Positions 18,862 to 28,655 of a stretch of 64,000 nucleotides of DNA are shown here, piece by piece. Each line of letters begins with the position of its first letter. Position 1 is the first letter of the stretch. The position numbers and the translations under genes were made by a program. Under the pieces are notes generated by a model, which saw only the letters and a program-made list of their open reading frames with translations, was not told where the DNA came from and did not search any database. The stretch lies in contig JACUTU010000003.1 of the NCBI GenBank assembly GCA_014859685.1, positions 62,001-126,000 on the forward strand. Reading direction: 5' to 3'. The DNA comes from Sulfurospirillum sp. Its GTDB lineage: Bacteria; Campylobacterota; Campylobacteria; Campylobacterales; Sulfurospirillaceae.

Positions 18862-19895
18862 AAATGTGTGATCAACGGATCGATAATTTCATCAAATAAT
18901 CCACCCTCCATAATAGCATCAAGTCTATAAAGAGTTAGATTTGCACGGTGTTCACTGATCCTGTTTTGCGGAAAATTATAAGTTCGTATCCGTCCACTTC
19001 TGTCCCCAGAGCCTACTTGAGTTTTTCGTTCAGCACTCAGTTTTGCGTCTTGTTCTTGTTGCTCTAGGTCATACAATCTTGCCTTGAGGATTTTCATGGC
19101 AGCATCTTTGTTTTTATGTTGGCTTTTACCATCTTGATTGACAACTACAAGGCCTGTTGGCAAGTGTGTGATACGAACAGCACTGTCTGTAGTATTGACA
19201 GATTGTCCGCCATTGCCACTTGAACGCATAACATCGATTTTAAGATCATTTGAATTTATAGTAATTTCAACATCATCAACTTCAGGCATAACAGCAACAG
19301 TTACAGCCGATGTATGCACTCTTCCTTGCGATTCTGTCAGAGGAACTCTTTGTACCCTGTGCGTTCCCCCTTCATATTTGAGTCTTGAAAAAGCACCTTT
19401 ACCTTCTATGAGGGCGATAACTTCTTTAAAACCACCCATAACACCCTCGCTAGAACTTACAATTTCGACTTTCCACCCACGAAGTTCGGCATATCTGGCG
19501 TATGATTTGAATAGTTCAGCTACAAATAGTGCAGCTTCATCACCACCAGCACCAGCTCTAATCTCTAAAAAGATATTGCGATCATCATTTTTATCTTTTG
19601 GGAGGAGCAAAATTTTAATATCTTCTTCGATAGTTTTTTTTAGCTCTTCTAATTGAACTAATTCCTCTTTTGCAAGTTCACTCAACTCTTTATCATCAAG
19701 CAAGAGTTTATTTTCCTCTATCGAATCTAGAGTTTCTATATATTCAGAAGCTTTATTTTTCATAGGTTCTATGCTTGATTGTTCTTTTGAGAGTTCTCGC
19801 AATTTTGTGATATCAGATGAGATAGCAGGATCACTTAAAAGATCTGTTATCTCTTGATAACGCTTTAAAAAAGGTAGTAATTTATCTTTTAGCAT
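18828..19895 (-). CDS. prfA: Peptide chain release factor 1
   Basis: RF1 terminates translation at UAA/UAG. The 355-aa protein has the GGQ loop in [17 protein letters not shown], which drives peptidyl-tRNA hydrolysis and is the PrmC methylation site, preceded by [14 protein letters not shown]. It lies directly downstream of rpsT, with which it is probably co-transcribed. Confidence 0.97.
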   Translation of the reverse strand: MLKDKLLPFLKRYQEITDLLSDPAISSDITKLRELSKEQSSIEPMKNKASEYIETLDSIEENKLLLDDKELSELAKEELVQLEELKKTIEEDIKILLLPKDKNDDRNIFLEIRAGAGGDEAALFVAELFKSYARYAELRGWKVEIVSSSEGVMGGFKEVIALIEGKGAFSRLKYEGGTHRVQRVPLTESQGRVHTSAVTVAVMPEVDDVEITINSNDLKIDVMRSSGNGGQSVNTTDSAVRITHLPTGLVVVNQDGKSQHKNKDAAMKILKARLYDLEQQEQDAKLSAERKTQVGSGDRSGRIRTYNFPQNRISEHRANLTLYRLDAIMEGGLFDEIIDPLITHFQSLAMSEAGL

Positions 19896-19923
19896 AAAGG
19901 TTTGTGGAGATGGAAGCCGCGAA

Positions 19924-20190
19924 TTACGCAGCTACCGTTGTGACTAATTTTGCAAGTCTACTAATGCGACGAGAAGCAGTATTTTTTTTCAAAATACCTT
20001 TTGTTGCATAAGAATGTAAGTTTTTATTCACATCTTTGAGGGCAGATGCAGCAGCTTCTTTGTCGCCTGCCTCTACTGCAACTTTCACAGCTTTTGTGAG
20101 GTTTTTGATTCTTGTTTTATAGAATCTATTTCTCTCAGTTCTTACTTTTGTTTGTCTAGCGCGTTTTTCAGCGGATTTATGGTTAGCCAT
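19924..20190 (-). CDS. rpsT: 30S ribosomal protein S20
   Basis: This 88-aa basic protein starts [13 protein letters not shown] and ends [12 protein letters not shown], typical S20. The frame is open further upstream, but the ATG at 20190 has AAAGG at eight-base spacing and matches the family start. Confidence 0.97.
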   Translation of the reverse strand: MANHKSAEKRARQTKVRTERNRFYKTRIKNLTKAVKVAVEAGDKEAAASALKDVNKNLHSYATKGILKKNTASRRISRLAKLVTTVAA

Positions 20191-20306
20191 CGCTAAGCCT
20201 TTCGTTTTGAAATTTAGGCGTAGATTATACAAAAATAAAAATTAAAGGAAACTTATTTTAAGCATATTTTTATAAAAAAATTGTTCAAATAAGCGTGAAT
20301 TTGTGT

Positions 20307-20312
20307 TATAAT
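20307..20312 (+). promoter_or_regulatory. Sigma-70 type -10 box for glmM
   Basis: TATAAT lies 50 bp before the GTG start of glmM, in an AT-rich divergent region with rpsT. Campylobacterota promoters often lack a clear -35 box, as here. Confidence 0.55.
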
Positions 20313-20361
20313 CTCAATAAAATTTAAAAAAACAGTGATTTTAGCAACATAAGGAGTAGGT

Positions 20362-21702
20362 GTGAAACTTTTTGGCACAGATGGAGTTAGGGGAAAAGCT
20401 GGAAAAAAATTGGATGCAATGACCTCTATGCGACTTGCGATGGCAGCTGGTATTTATTTTAGAAAAAACTCCATAACAAATAAAATACTTGTAGGAAAAG
20501 ATACAAGACGAAGTGGCTATATGATAGAAAATGCCATTGTTTCGGGACTTACAGCAGTTGGTTATGATGTGCGACAAATCGGACCAATGCCAACTCCGGC
20601 GATAGCATTTTTGAGTGAAGATATGCGTTGTGATGCTGGCATTATGATTAGTGCTTCTCATAATCCTTACTATGATAATGGTGTAAAGTTTTTTGATGCA
20701 CAAGGTAACAAATTAAGTGAAGAAGCTGAGGCACAAATAGAAGAAATTTTTAATGATGGTACTCTCATAGAAAAAAATCAAAAAGTAGAATTTGGTATCG
20801 GAACCTCAAAAAGAGTAGATGATGTTATCGGTAGATACATCGTTCATATAAAAAATTCTTTTCCAAAAAATTTGACACTCAATGGAATTCGCATTGTTTT
20901 AGATACGGCAAATGGTGCAGCATATAAAGTTGCCCCAACAGTTTTTAAAGAGCTAGGTGCAGATGTTATTGTGATGAATAATGAGCCAAATGGTAGCAAT
21001 ATCAATCAAAGTTGCGGAGCACTTTTTCCACAAGAGCTTGGTGGACAGGTGCGAAAATTGCGTGCAGATGTTGGCTTTGGTTTTGATGGAGATGCTGATA
21101 GGCTTGTGGTTGTAGATGAACAAGGCGATATCGTGGAAGGTGATAAACTTTTGGGCGCACTTGGAGTGCATCTGCATAAAAGTGGCAAACTGAAAAATAG
21201 TGCAATGGTTGCAACGGTGATGAGCAATAAAGCCCTAGAGGATTATTTGCTTGATCATGGGATTTGTTTACATAGATGTAATGTTGGTGATAAATATGTT
21301 TTAGAGACATTAAACCAAAAAGATCTCAATTTTGGTGGTGAGCAGAGTGGACATATCATCCTTTCTGACTTTGCAAAAACAGGTGATGCGCTTGTTTCTT
21401 CTTTGGCTGTGATGGCATATTTTTTAAGTTCTGGCAAGAAAATAAGCGAACTGCTTAATCCATTTGAACTTTATCCGCAATTGCAAAGCAACATAATTGT
21501 AGGAATCAAAAAGCCTCTTGAAACCATAGAGGGATATACGCAGATGATAGCATCGCTTGAAGCTTTACATGTGAGAGCATTGATTCGCTACTCAGGGACT
21601 GAAAATCTTTTGCGTGTTTTGCTTGAGGGTGCGGATGAAGAATGCCTACATGTAAAGATGCAAGAAGTGATCTCATTGCTTAAAAAGCAGCTTAATGCTT
21701 AA
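20362..21702 (+). CDS. glmM: Phosphoglucosamine mutase
   Basis: It converts glucosamine-6-P to glucosamine-1-P for UDP-GlcNAc, the peptidoglycan and LPS precursor. The 446-aa protein has [13 protein letters not shown] at the N-terminus, the phosphoserine loop [13 protein letters not shown] (about residue 95-107), the metal loop [10 protein letters not shown], and the C-terminal [11 protein letters not shown]. Start is GTG after AAGGAG. lspA starts within its last eight bases. Confidence 0.97.
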   Translation: MKLFGTDGVRGKAGKKLDAMTSMRLAMAAGIYFRKNSITNKILVGKDTRRSGYMIENAIVSGLTAVGYDVRQIGPMPTPAIAFLSEDMRCDAGIMISASHNPYYDNGVKFFDAQGNKLSEEAEAQIEEIFNDGTLIEKNQKVEFGIGTSKRVDDVIGRYIVHIKNSFPKNLTLNGIRIVLDTANGAAYKVAPTVFKELGADVIVMNNEPNGSNINQSCGALFPQELGGQVRKLRADVGFGFDGDADRLVVVDEQGDIVEGDKLLGALGVHLHKSGKLKNSAMVATVMSNKALEDYLLDHGICLHRCNVGDKYVLETLNQKDLNFGGEQSGHIILSDFAKTGDALVSSLAVMAYFLSSGKKISELLNPFELYPQLQSNIIVGIKKPLETIEGYTQMIASLEALHVRALIRYSGTENLLRVLLEGADEECLHVKMQEVISLLKKQLNA

Positions 21703-22141
21703 AAGCCTTTTGATAATTTTTCTCTCTGCTTGGGGCGTTTTTTTTATTGATCAAAATATAAAAACAATTTTTCTTGACGGATTTCGCTGGTATGGGGATT
21801 TTTTCTCACTTATTTTGACATTTAATAAGGGTGTTGCTTTTTCGATGTTTGCTTTTTTGCAAGAGGATCTCAAATACATGCAACTCATCCTTCTTTTGTG
21901 CATTGGAATGTATCTTGTGTATGAAAAACAACTCCTATCGCGATACGCTTTGTCAATAGGTATTATCTTAGGTGCTGGTTCAAGTAATTTATATGATAGA
22001 TTTATACATGGCGGTGTTGTGGATTATATTTTTTGGCATAGGTGGTTTGAATTTGCTGTGTTTAATTTTGCTGATGTGATGATCAATGTGGGCGTAATAT
22101 CAGCCTTGCTCGTAGCATACATGAGAGGCAAAAAAATTTAA
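21695..22141 (+). CDS. lspA: Lipoprotein signal peptidase (signal peptidase II)
   Basis: This 148-aa inner-membrane aspartic protease removes signal peptides from prolipoproteins. Four hydrophobic helices are visible. The catalytic Asp residues lie in [17 protein letters not shown] and [12 protein letters not shown]. It overlaps glmM and precedes tRNA-Val. Confidence 0.95.
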   Translation: MLKSLLIIFLSAWGVFFIDQNIKTIFLDGFRWYGDFFSLILTFNKGVAFSMFAFLQEDLKYMQLILLLCIGMYLVYEKQLLSRYALSIGIILGAGSSNLYDRFIHGGVVDYIFWHRWFEFAVFNFADVMINVGVISALLVAYMRGKKI

Positions 22142-22164
22142 GCTTTTCTACAAGGAAACTTCGA

Positions 22165-22170
22165 TAAAAT
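22165..22170 (+). promoter_or_regulatory. Possible -10 box for tRNA-Val
   Basis: TAAAAT lies about 20 bp before the tRNA-Val 5' end, at the distance expected for a tRNA promoter. No -35 box is obvious. Confidence 0.35.
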
Positions 22171-22190
22171 CCTTGTTTTAAATATTTAGC

Positions 22191-22266
22191 GGTCGCGTAG
22201 CTCAGTTGGTAGAGCACTACCTTGACATGGTAGTGGTCGTAGGTTCAAGTCCTATCGTGGCCACCA
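22191..22266 (+). tRNA. tRNA-Val(GAC)
   Basis: A full cloverleaf can be drawn: acceptor GGTCGCG with CGTGGCC, anticodon stem CTACC/GGTAG around loop TTGACAT, T-loop GGTTCAAGTCC, and an encoded CCA. The anticodon GAC reads GUC/GUU. Confidence 0.97.
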
Positions 22267-22314
22267 TTTTTTGTTCTCTCGCAGTCTGGGAGTTCTATTT
22301 AGTAAAGGATAATT

Positions 22315-24132
22315 ATGCAAAATGAGGTTATAGCCTACAAGGACGGGTCTTTTCTCATTGATACTCAAAGTGCTGCAAATCACGATATCTCAAAACTCCA
22401 ACCAGTTTTATTTGACAATTCTGCCGATGCTCTTGAAGTGATCCGTCATTCATGTGCACACTTAATGGCTCAGGCAATCAAAGAGATATATAAAGATGTG
22501 CAATTTTTTGTGGGACCTGTGATTGAAGATGGTTTTTATTATGATTTTCGCGTTAGCCAAAAGATCGGCGATAGTGATTTGAAAGATATAGAAAAAAAAA
22601 TGTTAGAGATAGCAAACAGAAAACTTCCGATCGAAAAAAGATGCAGCACTAAAGTAGATGTAAGTAGGCATTTTGACGATGATGATCTCAAACAAGAAGT
22701 GCTTTTACGCATTCCAGATGGTGAAGTGTCGATCTATTCTCAAGGCGATTTTGAAGATCTCTGCCGTGGCCCACATGTACCAAATACGAGATACCTGCGA
22801 TTTTTTAAACTTATTCGTGTAGCTGGCGCGTATCTTGGCGGTGATGAGAAGCGAGAAATGCTTACTCGTATTTATGGCACCGCTTTTGCTGACAAGAAAA
22901 CACTTACTGATTATACCACTATGATTGAAGAAGCAAAAAAACGAGATCATAGAAAACTTGGCAATGAATTAAAACTATTTACTTTTGATGAAGAAGTGGG
23001 TGCAGGGCTTGCTATATGGTTGCCAAATGGCGGTAGAATGCGTGGTAAAATCGAAAAGCTTCTCTATAAAGCACATCGAATTAGGGGTTATGAGCCTGTG
23101 AGGGGACCAGAAATATTAAAAAGTGATGCGTGGAAAGTGAGCGGGCATTATGATAATTATGGTGAAAATATGTATTTTACTGTTATTGATGATGCACAGT
23201 ATGGCATGAAGCCGATGAATTGCTTGGGACATATCAAAGTTTTTCAAAATGAAGTTCGTTCATATCGAGATTTGCCGTTGAAATTTTTTGAGTACGGTGT
23301 CGTGCATAGACACGAAAAAAGTGGTGTTATGCATGGGCTTTTTCGAGTGCGAGAGTTTACGCAAGATGATGCACATATTTTTTGTACACCAGATCAAATT
23401 AAAGAAAATGTATTAGAAATTTTAAGTTTTGTAAATTCTTTGATGAGTGTGTTTGGATTTAAGTATGAGATGGAAATCTCTACAAAGCCAGCCAAAGCAA
23501 TCGGCGATGATGCATATTGGGAAGTTGCAACACAAGGTTTGAAAAACGCCCTAGATGAAAACAATATTGCTTATGGTATAGATGAGGGTGGCGGTGCATT
23601 TTATGGGCCAAAAATTGATATCAAAATTACTGATGCACTTGGTAGAAAGTGGCAGTGTGGCACTATTCAAGTAGATTTTAATTTGCCTGAGCGTTTTGAT
23701 CTGCATTATACAGATGCCAACAATGAGGCAGCGCGACCTGTTATGTTACACCGTGCTATTTTGGGATCATTTGAGAGATTTATCGGTATATTGATCGAAC
23801 ATACAGCTGGTGAATTGCCATTTTTTGTGGCTCCAACACAAGTTATTATCGTGCCAATTGGCGAAGCACACCAAGCCTATGCAAAACAAATTGCACAAGA
23901 ATTGATGCAAAATGATGTGGATTCTGAGATTTTTATGAAAAATGAAAGCCTCAATAAACGCATTAGAAATGCTGAAAAGATGCGTGTTCCGATGATTTTA
24001 GTGCTTGGCGATGAAGAAGTTGCCCAAAAAACAGTTGCTTTAAGAGACAGAAGAGAGAGAAAACAGTATAATCTAACAAAAGACGAATTTATTTCGTTGA
24101 CAAAGGAAAAATTGAGTGAGGTACACTTTTGA
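22315..24132 (+). CDS. thrS: Threonyl-tRNA synthetase
   Basis: This 605-aa class II synthetase has the editing-domain motif [10 protein letters not shown] near residue 45, the catalytic core with [20 protein letters not shown], and a C-terminal anticodon-binding domain. The N-terminus is shorter than in E. coli (642 aa), leaving little room for a complete TGS domain. ATG follows AAAGGATAATT. It leads the thrS-infC-rpmI-rplT cluster. Confidence 0.97.
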   Translation: MQNEVIAYKDGSFLIDTQSAANHDISKLQPVLFDNSADALEVIRHSCAHLMAQAIKEIYKDVQFFVGPVIEDGFYYDFRVSQKIGDSDLKDIEKKMLEIANRKLPIEKRCSTKVDVSRHFDDDDLKQEVLLRIPDGEVSIYSQGDFEDLCRGPHVPNTRYLRFFKLIRVAGAYLGGDEKREMLTRIYGTAFADKKTLTDYTTMIEEAKKRDHRKLGNELKLFTFDEEVGAGLAIWLPNGGRMRGKIEKLLYKAHRIRGYEPVRGPEILKSDAWKVSGHYDNYGENMYFTVIDDAQYGMKPMNCLGHIKVFQNEVRSYRDLPLKFFEYGVVHRHEKSGVMHGLFRVREFTQDDAHIFCTPDQIKENVLEILSFVNSLMSVFGFKYEMEISTKPAKAIGDDAYWEVATQGLKNALDENNIAYGIDEGGGAFYGPKIDIKITDALGRKWQCGTIQVDFNLPERFDLHYTDANNEAARPVMLHRAILGSFERFIGILIEHTAGELPFFVAPTQVIIVPIGEAHQAYAKQIAQELMQNDVDSEIFMKNESLNKRIRNAEKMRVPMILVLGDEEVAQKTVALRDRRERKQYNLTKDEFISLTKEKLSEVHF

Positions 24133-24644
24133 ATAAAGACAAAGACGCGATTCTCAACCACGAGATCAGAGCCGGTGAAATACGATGTATTGGAGATGAT
24201 GGTACACAATATGGAATCATCACGCGAGATGAAGCACTGAAGATAGCACAAAAACAAGGACTAGATCTTGTTTTGATAGCCGCAGATGCAAAGCCTCCAG
24301 TTTGTAAAATCATGGACTATGGTAAATTTCGTTATCAACTCGAAAAGAAGAAAAAAGAAGCAAAGAAAAAACAAAAAGTTATCGAGGTCAAAGAGATCAA
24401 ACTTTCTGTAAAAATTGCTGAAAACGATGTGAATTACAAAGTAAAACATGCTCGTGAGTTTCTTGAAGAGGGAAAACATGTGAAGTTTCGCGTCTTTTTA
24501 CGAGGAAGAGAGATGGCAAATCCAGAAGCTGGAGTCGCTGTTCTTGAGAGAGTTTGGCTCATGGTCGAAGATATTGCTACAAGAGACAAAGCTCCTTCTA
24601 TGGAAGGCAGATATGTCAATATGCTCACAGTTCCAAAAAACTAA
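24129..24644 (+). CDS. infC: Translation initiation factor IF-3
   Basis: This 171-aa factor prevents premature 50S joining and proofreads the initiator codon. Recognisable blocks are [39 protein letters not shown] and [12 protein letters not shown]. The start is TTG overlapping the thrS stop. Rare infC starts (AUU in E. coli) serve autoregulation by IF-3, so a non-AUG start here may do the same; this is inference. Confidence 0.96.
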   Translation: MNKDKDAILNHEIRAGEIRCIGDDGTQYGIITRDEALKIAQKQGLDLVLIAADAKPPVCKIMDYGKFRYQLEKKKKEAKKKQKVIEVKEIKLSVKIAENDVNYKVKHAREFLEEGKHVKFRVFLRGREMANPEAGVAVLERVWLMVEDIATRDKAPSMEGRYVNMLTVPKN

Positions 24645-24664
24645 CACAATACTTTCACTATTTT

Positions 24665-24722
24665 AACCCCCTCTAAGAAACACTGAGGTATAATTGCCAG
24701 TTTCTTAAATGTACAGGGGGTT
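24665..24722 (+). promoter_or_regulatory. rpmI-rplT leader: nested inverted repeats around a -10 box
   Basis: AACCCCCT (24665-24672) pairs with AGGGGGTT (24715-24722), and AAGAAAC (24675-24681) with GTTTCTT (24700-24706). A consensus TATAAT (24689-24694) sits in the loop. Read-through RNA from thrS-infC would fold this stem, whereas RNA started at the internal promoter would contain only the right arms. A palindrome CTTACATGTAGA follows at 24729-24740. Confidence 0.5.
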
Positions 24723-24790
24723 TCATCACTTACATGTAGAAAATATTTTTCTTTTTTTTTTGAGAAAAATAAAATCCAAAGGAGTTAAGC

Positions 24791-24985
24791 ATGCCGAAAA
24801 TGAAAACGGTACGCGGTGCAGCAAAACGCTTCAAAGCAACTAAAAATAGTATCAAAAGAGGGGCAGCATTTAGAAGCCATATTTTGACTAAAAAATCCAC
24901 AAAGAGAATGCGTGGGCTTAAAGAAGCAAAAGTTGTTGATAGCCGTGATGTATCAAGAGTAAAATTGATGCTCGCACAGGCGTAA
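24791..24985 (+). CDS. rpmI: 50S ribosomal protein L35
   Basis: This 64-aa basic protein with [17 protein letters not shown] is a standard L35. ATG follows AAAGGAGTTAAGC. Confidence 0.97.
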   Translation: MPKMKTVRGAAKRFKATKNSIKRGAAFRSHILTKKSTKRMRGLKEAKVVDSRDVSRVKLMLAQA

Positions 24986-24996
24986 GTCAAAGTTTT

Positions 24997-25019
24997 TTAG
25001 TGCTAAGGCGCTAATTTTT
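24997..25019 (+). terminator. Hairpin plus T5 between rpmI and rplT (attenuator candidate)
   Basis: TTAGTGC (24997-25003) pairs with GCGCTAA (25008-25014, one G-T pair) around loop TAAG and is followed by TTTTT. It is terminator-like but lies inside a ribosomal protein operon, so partial termination or L20-related control is possible. Confidence 0.5.
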
Positions 25020-25084
25020 CACTCCCCTACGCAAACTAGGGCAAGTTCGCATAAAGCGACACCAATAAGGTCAAGGAGACACAC

Positions 25085-25435
25085 ATGAGAGTAAAAACTG
25101 GTATAGTCAGAAGAAGACGCCACAAGAAGATATTGAAACTTGCAAAAGGTTTCTTTAGTGGTAGAAGAAAACATTTTAGAAAAGCGAAAGAACAACTCGA
25201 GAGAAGTATGGTTTATGCTTTCAGAGATAGAAAGTATAGAAAAAGAGATTTTAGAAGATTATGGATCACAAGAATCAATGCCGCTTGCAGACTCAATGAT
25301 ATAAGTTATTCACGCTTTATAAATGCTTTAAACAAAGCAAATATCCAACTTGATAGAAAAATTTTAGCTGATATGGCTATGAACGACCCACAAGCTTTTG
25401 CTGCTGTTGTACAACAAGCAAAAACTGCACTTTAA
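25085..25435 (+). CDS. rplT: 50S ribosomal protein L20
   Basis: This 116-aa basic protein with [18 protein letters not shown] and the [14 protein letters not shown] block is L20, an early assembler of the large subunit and in other bacteria the repressor of its own operon. AAGGAG precedes the start at nine bases. Confidence 0.97.
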   Translation: MRVKTGIVRRRRHKKILKLAKGFFSGRRKHFRKAKEQLERSMVYAFRDRKYRKRDFRRLWITRINAACRLNDISYSRFINALNKANIQLDRKILADMAMNDPQAFAAVVQQAKTAL

Positions 25436-25447
25436 AAAACTCCAAAA

Positions 25448-25479
25448 AAGTGGGGGCAGAATTTATCTTGCCCCCACTT
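25448..25479 (-). terminator. Strong terminator between convergent rplT and ccoG
   Basis: AAGTGGGGGCA (25448-25458) pairs perfectly with TGCCCCCACTT (25469-25479). On the minus strand the stem is followed by TTTTTT, giving a canonical rho-independent terminator for ccoG. On the plus strand the T-tract is weaker, but the stem may also end the rplT transcript. Confidence 0.85.
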
Positions 25480-25486
25480 CTACAAA

Positions 25487-26866
25487 TTACTTTATTTTCT
25501 CATCAATCTCTTTTTTGCTCGGATAGACAAAATTTGTATCGCGTAAGATAGAAATATTTTCTTTATCATCAACCGCAAACGCTTTTATCTGAATCGGTAC
25601 AACTACATTTTTATCATTATTGCCCATAGAAGATATGTCTGAGAAAAGGATGACTATCTCTTTAGATTTTTTTCCAGCTTTCAAAACAAAAGGTTTTGCT
25701 GGTTTTTTGATCTCGATATTTTTGTTGAGAACTTCGATATAGTAAGTGTGATCTCTAGAAGTTGTATTTTGAAATAAAAATGTGTAGACATTTTCTACTT
25801 TTTGTGTATTTTCATTGATTTTAAAAAGCTGTGAAGTTCTGTTGATATTGAGAAGCATATGTTCTTTTGTGCTTCCCATAAGAAGTAATCCAACCAATGC
25901 TAGCACAAGCGCGGCACTATAAGCGATAGTTCTGAAGCGAAGATATTTTACCTTACCACCTTGAGCCATTTGATTTGTACTTGTCCATGAGATGAGCGTT
26001 TCTTTGCCAAGTTTCCCCATCACTTTTGTACACGCATCAACGCATTCAAGACAATTGATACATTCAAGTTGCATCCCTTTTCTAATATCTATATGTGTAG
26101 GGCAGATGCGTACACATGCTTCACAACCCGTACATTCATCATTTTGTCCTGTAGGTTTTGTTGCAATGAGTGTGCCTTTTGCATCGTAGATATCACCACC
26201 TCGATTCGTATCGTAGATAGGTAAAATAGTATCTTCATCGAACATAACTGATTGGACTCTTGCATAAGGACAGATGTAAACACAAAAATCTTCTTTTAAA
26301 ATGATAGCATCATAGATCAAAAATCCAGTTATACTTGCTAAAAAAATGAGTAGCGTTACATGTTGACTAGGCTCTTGCAGATAGGCAAAATAATCTTCTG
26401 GAGGTATAAAATACCAAAGAAAATTTGAGGCAGCTAAAAATGCAAGTACACTCCAAATGAGTAATGCTAAAAGCTTTTTGATCTCAAAGCCCTCTTTGGG
26501 ATTTTTTTGTTTATTGTTGGTATTTTTACGCAAGCCCAAAAGTTTAGTTTCAATGAGATCGCGATAGATTGTTCTAAAAATTGTTTGTGGACATGCCCAA
26601 CCACACCACACTCTTCCTCCAAGAGTTGTCATAAAGAAGACACCCAAAAAAAGAAGAATAAGTAAAAATGGCATCAAATACAATTCTTGCATATCAAATG
26701 AAGTGAAAAGCAAATGTAACTGCTTTTTATCAAAATTGAGCAAGAAAAAATGCTTGTCATCCACTCGCAAAAATGGCAGCATCAAAGCTACTATTGTAAT
26801 TATTGCATATCCGATATAACGCTTTTTATCGTATTTTACCCCACATGATCCACTACTGCACGCCAT
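25487..26866 (-). CDS. ccoG: Cytochrome c oxidase accessory protein CcoG (polyferredoxin)
   Basis: CcoG helps reduce and deliver copper for assembly of cbb3 oxidase, the high-affinity terminal oxidase of this phylum. The 459-aa protein has five or so membrane helices, a GWACP motif (WCGWACPQTIF), two 4Fe-4S clusters (CTGCEACVRICP and CINCLECVDACT), and a C-terminal immunoglobulin-like domain from about residue 340. The cysteine-rich start MACSSGSCG is typical of Campylobacterota. Other cco genes are not in the window. Confidence 0.93.
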   Translation of the reverse strand: MACSSGSCGVKYDKKRYIGYAIITIVALMLPFLRVDDKHFFLLNFDKKQLHLLFTSFDMQELYLMPFLLILLFLGVFFMTTLGGRVWCGWACPQTIFRTIYRDLIETKLLGLRKNTNNKQKNPKEGFEIKKLLALLIWSVLAFLAASNFLWYFIPPEDYFAYLQEPSQHVTLLIFLASITGFLIYDAIILKEDFCVYICPYARVQSVMFDEDTILPIYDTNRGGDIYDAKGTLIATKPTGQNDECTGCEACVRICPTHIDIRKGMQLECINCLECVDACTKVMGKLGKETLISWTSTNQMAQGGKVKYLRFRTIAYSAALVLALVGLLLMGSTKEHMLLNINRTSQLFKINENTQKVENVYTFLFQNTTSRDHTYYIEVLNKNIEIKKPAKPFVLKAGKKSKEIVILFSDISSMGNNDKNVVVPIQIKAFAVDDKENISILRDTNFVYPSKKEIDEKIK

Positions 26867-26905
26867 TGTATATCCTTTAATGCTCCGCTATAAGAGAGCA
26901 GATTT

Positions 26906-27061
26906 TTATTTATTTTGTTTTGTTGGTATTTTCTGTGGTTTTATGTCACCGAGCAATACCTGATTAGTTTTTGCTAAATATTTAAATCCTCTTGAATTGA
27001 TATAATCTTTTAAAGAGGTGTGACTTGCTTCTAACTTTTGTGTTATTTGCATTATGCCCAT
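26906..27061 (-). CDS. Hypothetical 51-aa protein upstream of ccoG
   Basis: The minus-strand frame starts MGIMQITQKLEASHTSLKDY and ends PTKQNK. It is hydrophilic with no membrane helix or known motif. It sits between the resolvase-like gene and ccoG in the same direction. The ribosome site (AAGAAAG) is mediocre. It could be a real small gene or chance; conservation would decide. Confidence 0.35.
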   Translation of the reverse strand: MGIMQITQKLEASHTSLKDYINSRGFKYLAKTNQVLLGDIKPQKIPTKQNK

Positions 27062-27215
27062 CTTCTTTCTTAAAAATTAAACGATGGTTTTTCTATGTAT
27101 CTCAAATTTTGATCATGAGAGCCTTCCCTCGCGTCTGCCTTGTGATTTTTGGTCTTTTTTATAGAGTATTTTCTCAAAAAATTTACTCGATAAAGAAAGA
27201 ATCTCAATTGCATGG

Positions 27216-27554
27216 CTACTTGGACTCAAGTGTAGCATTTTTGTGCTTACATGTAAGGTTAATCGATTTGCCAAAAAGAAAATCAAATATCTTAAGAAGT
27301 TTGCTCATATCCTCGCTAAGCATACACAAATCAAAGACGATAAGATTTGCACCTTGCTTGAGTGAACGCAAAAATCTCTTAAACTCTTTACGATCTTCCA
27401 GTACTCTATCATCTTGTGAGTTATCAATCTTTGTTTGGTCAATCTTTGTTTGATCAAGTTTTAAGCCAGTATATTTTGCATACTTAATGATGCAATGTTG
27501 TTGCGATATGATATCTAATTGTGCGTTTTTGCCTCGTAAAAGGGCTATACACAT
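27216..27554 (-). CDS. Resolvase/invertase-like protein without the catalytic serine motif
   Basis: This 112-aa protein resembles the N-terminal domain of serine recombinases: an opening ALLRGKNAQLDIISQQ like the usual Y-x-R-x-S---Q start, then FKRFLRSLKQGANLIVFDL, where recombinases read as a basic helix plus V-x-x-x-D-R-L, then MSKLLKIFDFL. The catalytic Ser position is not recognisable and there is no HTH domain, so strand exchange is unlikely. Similar short proteins are annotated invertase-like in Campylobacterota. The iterated palindrome encodes NLTCKH near its end. Confidence 0.5.
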   Translation of the reverse strand: MCIALLRGKNAQLDIISQQHCIIKYAKYTGLKLDQTKIDQTKIDNSQDDRVLEDRKEFKRFLRSLKQGANLIVFDLCMLSEDMSKLLKIFDFLFGKSINLTCKHKNATLESK

Positions 27555-27659
27555 GTTATCACCTTTGTGTCACTTTAAAAATAATGGTAGCATAATTTGA
27601 CAAATAAAACTACCAAAGTGCTACATGTAAAGATTAAGCTTAAAAAAATCTTTTTTAGA

Positions 27660-27665
27660 TACAAT
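27660..27665 (+). promoter_or_regulatory. -10 box (TACAAT) for rpsU
   Basis: TACAAT lies about 35 bp upstream of rpsU after an AT-rich stretch, the usual Campylobacterota arrangement. A TACATGTA palindrome sits about 30 bp further upstream. Confidence 0.45.
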
Positions 27666-27700
27666 ACGAGCCTAAATTTAATGAAAGGTGGTGGTAGTGG

Positions 27701-27913
27701 ATGCCAGGTATTAAGGTACATCCTAACGACTCTTTTGACGAAGCGTATAGAAAATTTAAAAAGCAAGTAGATAGAAACTTGATCGTTACAGAAACACGAG
27801 CAAGAAGATTCTTCGAGCCTGAAACTGAAAAGCGTAAAAAACAAAAAATCAGTGCTCGCAAAAAAATGCTCAAAAGATTGTATATGCTTAGACGATACGA
27901 GTCTAGACTATAA
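27701..27913 (+). CDS. rpsU: 30S ribosomal protein S21
   Basis: This 70-aa basic protein, [20 protein letters not shown], is S21. A strong AAAGGTGGTGG lies upstream. It is separate from dnaG/rpoD, as common in this phylum. Confidence 0.95.
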   Translation: MPGIKVHPNDSFDEAYRKFKKQVDRNLIVTETRARRFFEPETEKRKKQKISARKKMLKRLYMLRRYESRL

Positions 27914-27919
27914 TCACAG

Positions 27920-27935
27920 GGGGAGGAAACTCCCC
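27920..27935 (+). terminator. Hairpin downstream of rpsU
   Basis: GGGGAG and CTCCCC flank a GAAA tetraloop; a T8 run comes 15 bases later. This is probably the rpsU terminator, though the T-run is displaced. Confidence 0.55.
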
Positions 27936-27960
27936 AAATTCTCTCTTAATTTTTTTTCAG

Positions 27961-27966
27961 TATAAT
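27961..27966 (+). promoter_or_regulatory. -10 box for the HTH/coiled-coil gene
   Basis: TATAAT lies 30 bp before the ATG of the next gene, after a T-rich tract. Confidence 0.5.
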
Positions 27967-27995
27967 AACACAATCACAAACGCAAGGATCGTGTT

Positions 27996-28655
27996 ATGAG
28001 CCAAAAATTAACACTTACACAAGCCGCGGTACATTTTGGTGTTAGCAAAGAGGCTATCTACAATCGCTTAAGACGAGGAAGCCTTGAGAGTGTTGTTGAA
28101 GATGGTGTAAAATATGTTTTACTTGAAGAAAATCCCACAAAAACAACACAAAAAACCATAGCACAAAACTCGTTTCAAAGAGAATTTATAGAGCTTTTGC
28201 AATTACAAGTTCAAGAATTAAAAATGCAAAATGCAAAACTTGAACTCGACAAAGACACACTTATAAAAGAAAAAGAAAAACTCCTTATCGAATCAAAAGA
28301 AAAGATAGAGAGCATCTATCGTTCACGAGATGAGCATCTTAAAACAATTCTATCTCTTGCAAACACAAAAGCAGTTGCACATAATCATGTCGATGCGAAT
28401 GAAACAGTGATACAAGAAGCTGATTTTGAAGAAGAACAGGTCGATCTTGTAGATCAGATTTGTGAAACTTTTGAAGATTGGATAGAAATTGACGAGTATT
28501 TGGAAGTAAACAACTATGACCAAGAAGCATCTCAAATTATAAAACAAAAACTTCTTGAGCAACTTGGCAAAAACAAAAATATCAAGAGAAGTTCGGGCGA
28601 AATTTTCATAAAAAAAGGCAAGAAATTGAAAAAAATCATAGGAAAATTTGCGTGA
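27996..28655 (+). CDS. HTH plus coiled-coil DNA-binding protein, function unknown
   Basis: This 219-aa protein begins with a MerR/excisionase-like HTH (LTQAAVHFGVSKEAIYNRLR, residues about 7-26) and a short beta hairpin. A coiled coil follows (about 60-110, with heptads of Leu/Lys/Glu). The C-terminal half is acidic with a basic tail (KKGKKLKKIIGK). This suggests a dimeric DNA-binding protein of unknown target. It overlaps the UPF0323 lipoprotein gene by four bases. Confidence 0.65.
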   Translation: MSQKLTLTQAAVHFGVSKEAIYNRLRRGSLESVVEDGVKYVLLEENPTKTTQKTIAQNSFQREFIELLQLQVQELKMQNAKLELDKDTLIKEKEKLLIESKEKIESIYRSRDEHLKTILSLANTKAVAHNHVDANETVIQEADFEEEQVDLVDQICETFEDWIEIDEYLEVNNYDQEASQIIKQKLLEQLGKNKNIKRSSGEIFIKKGKKLKKIIGKFA

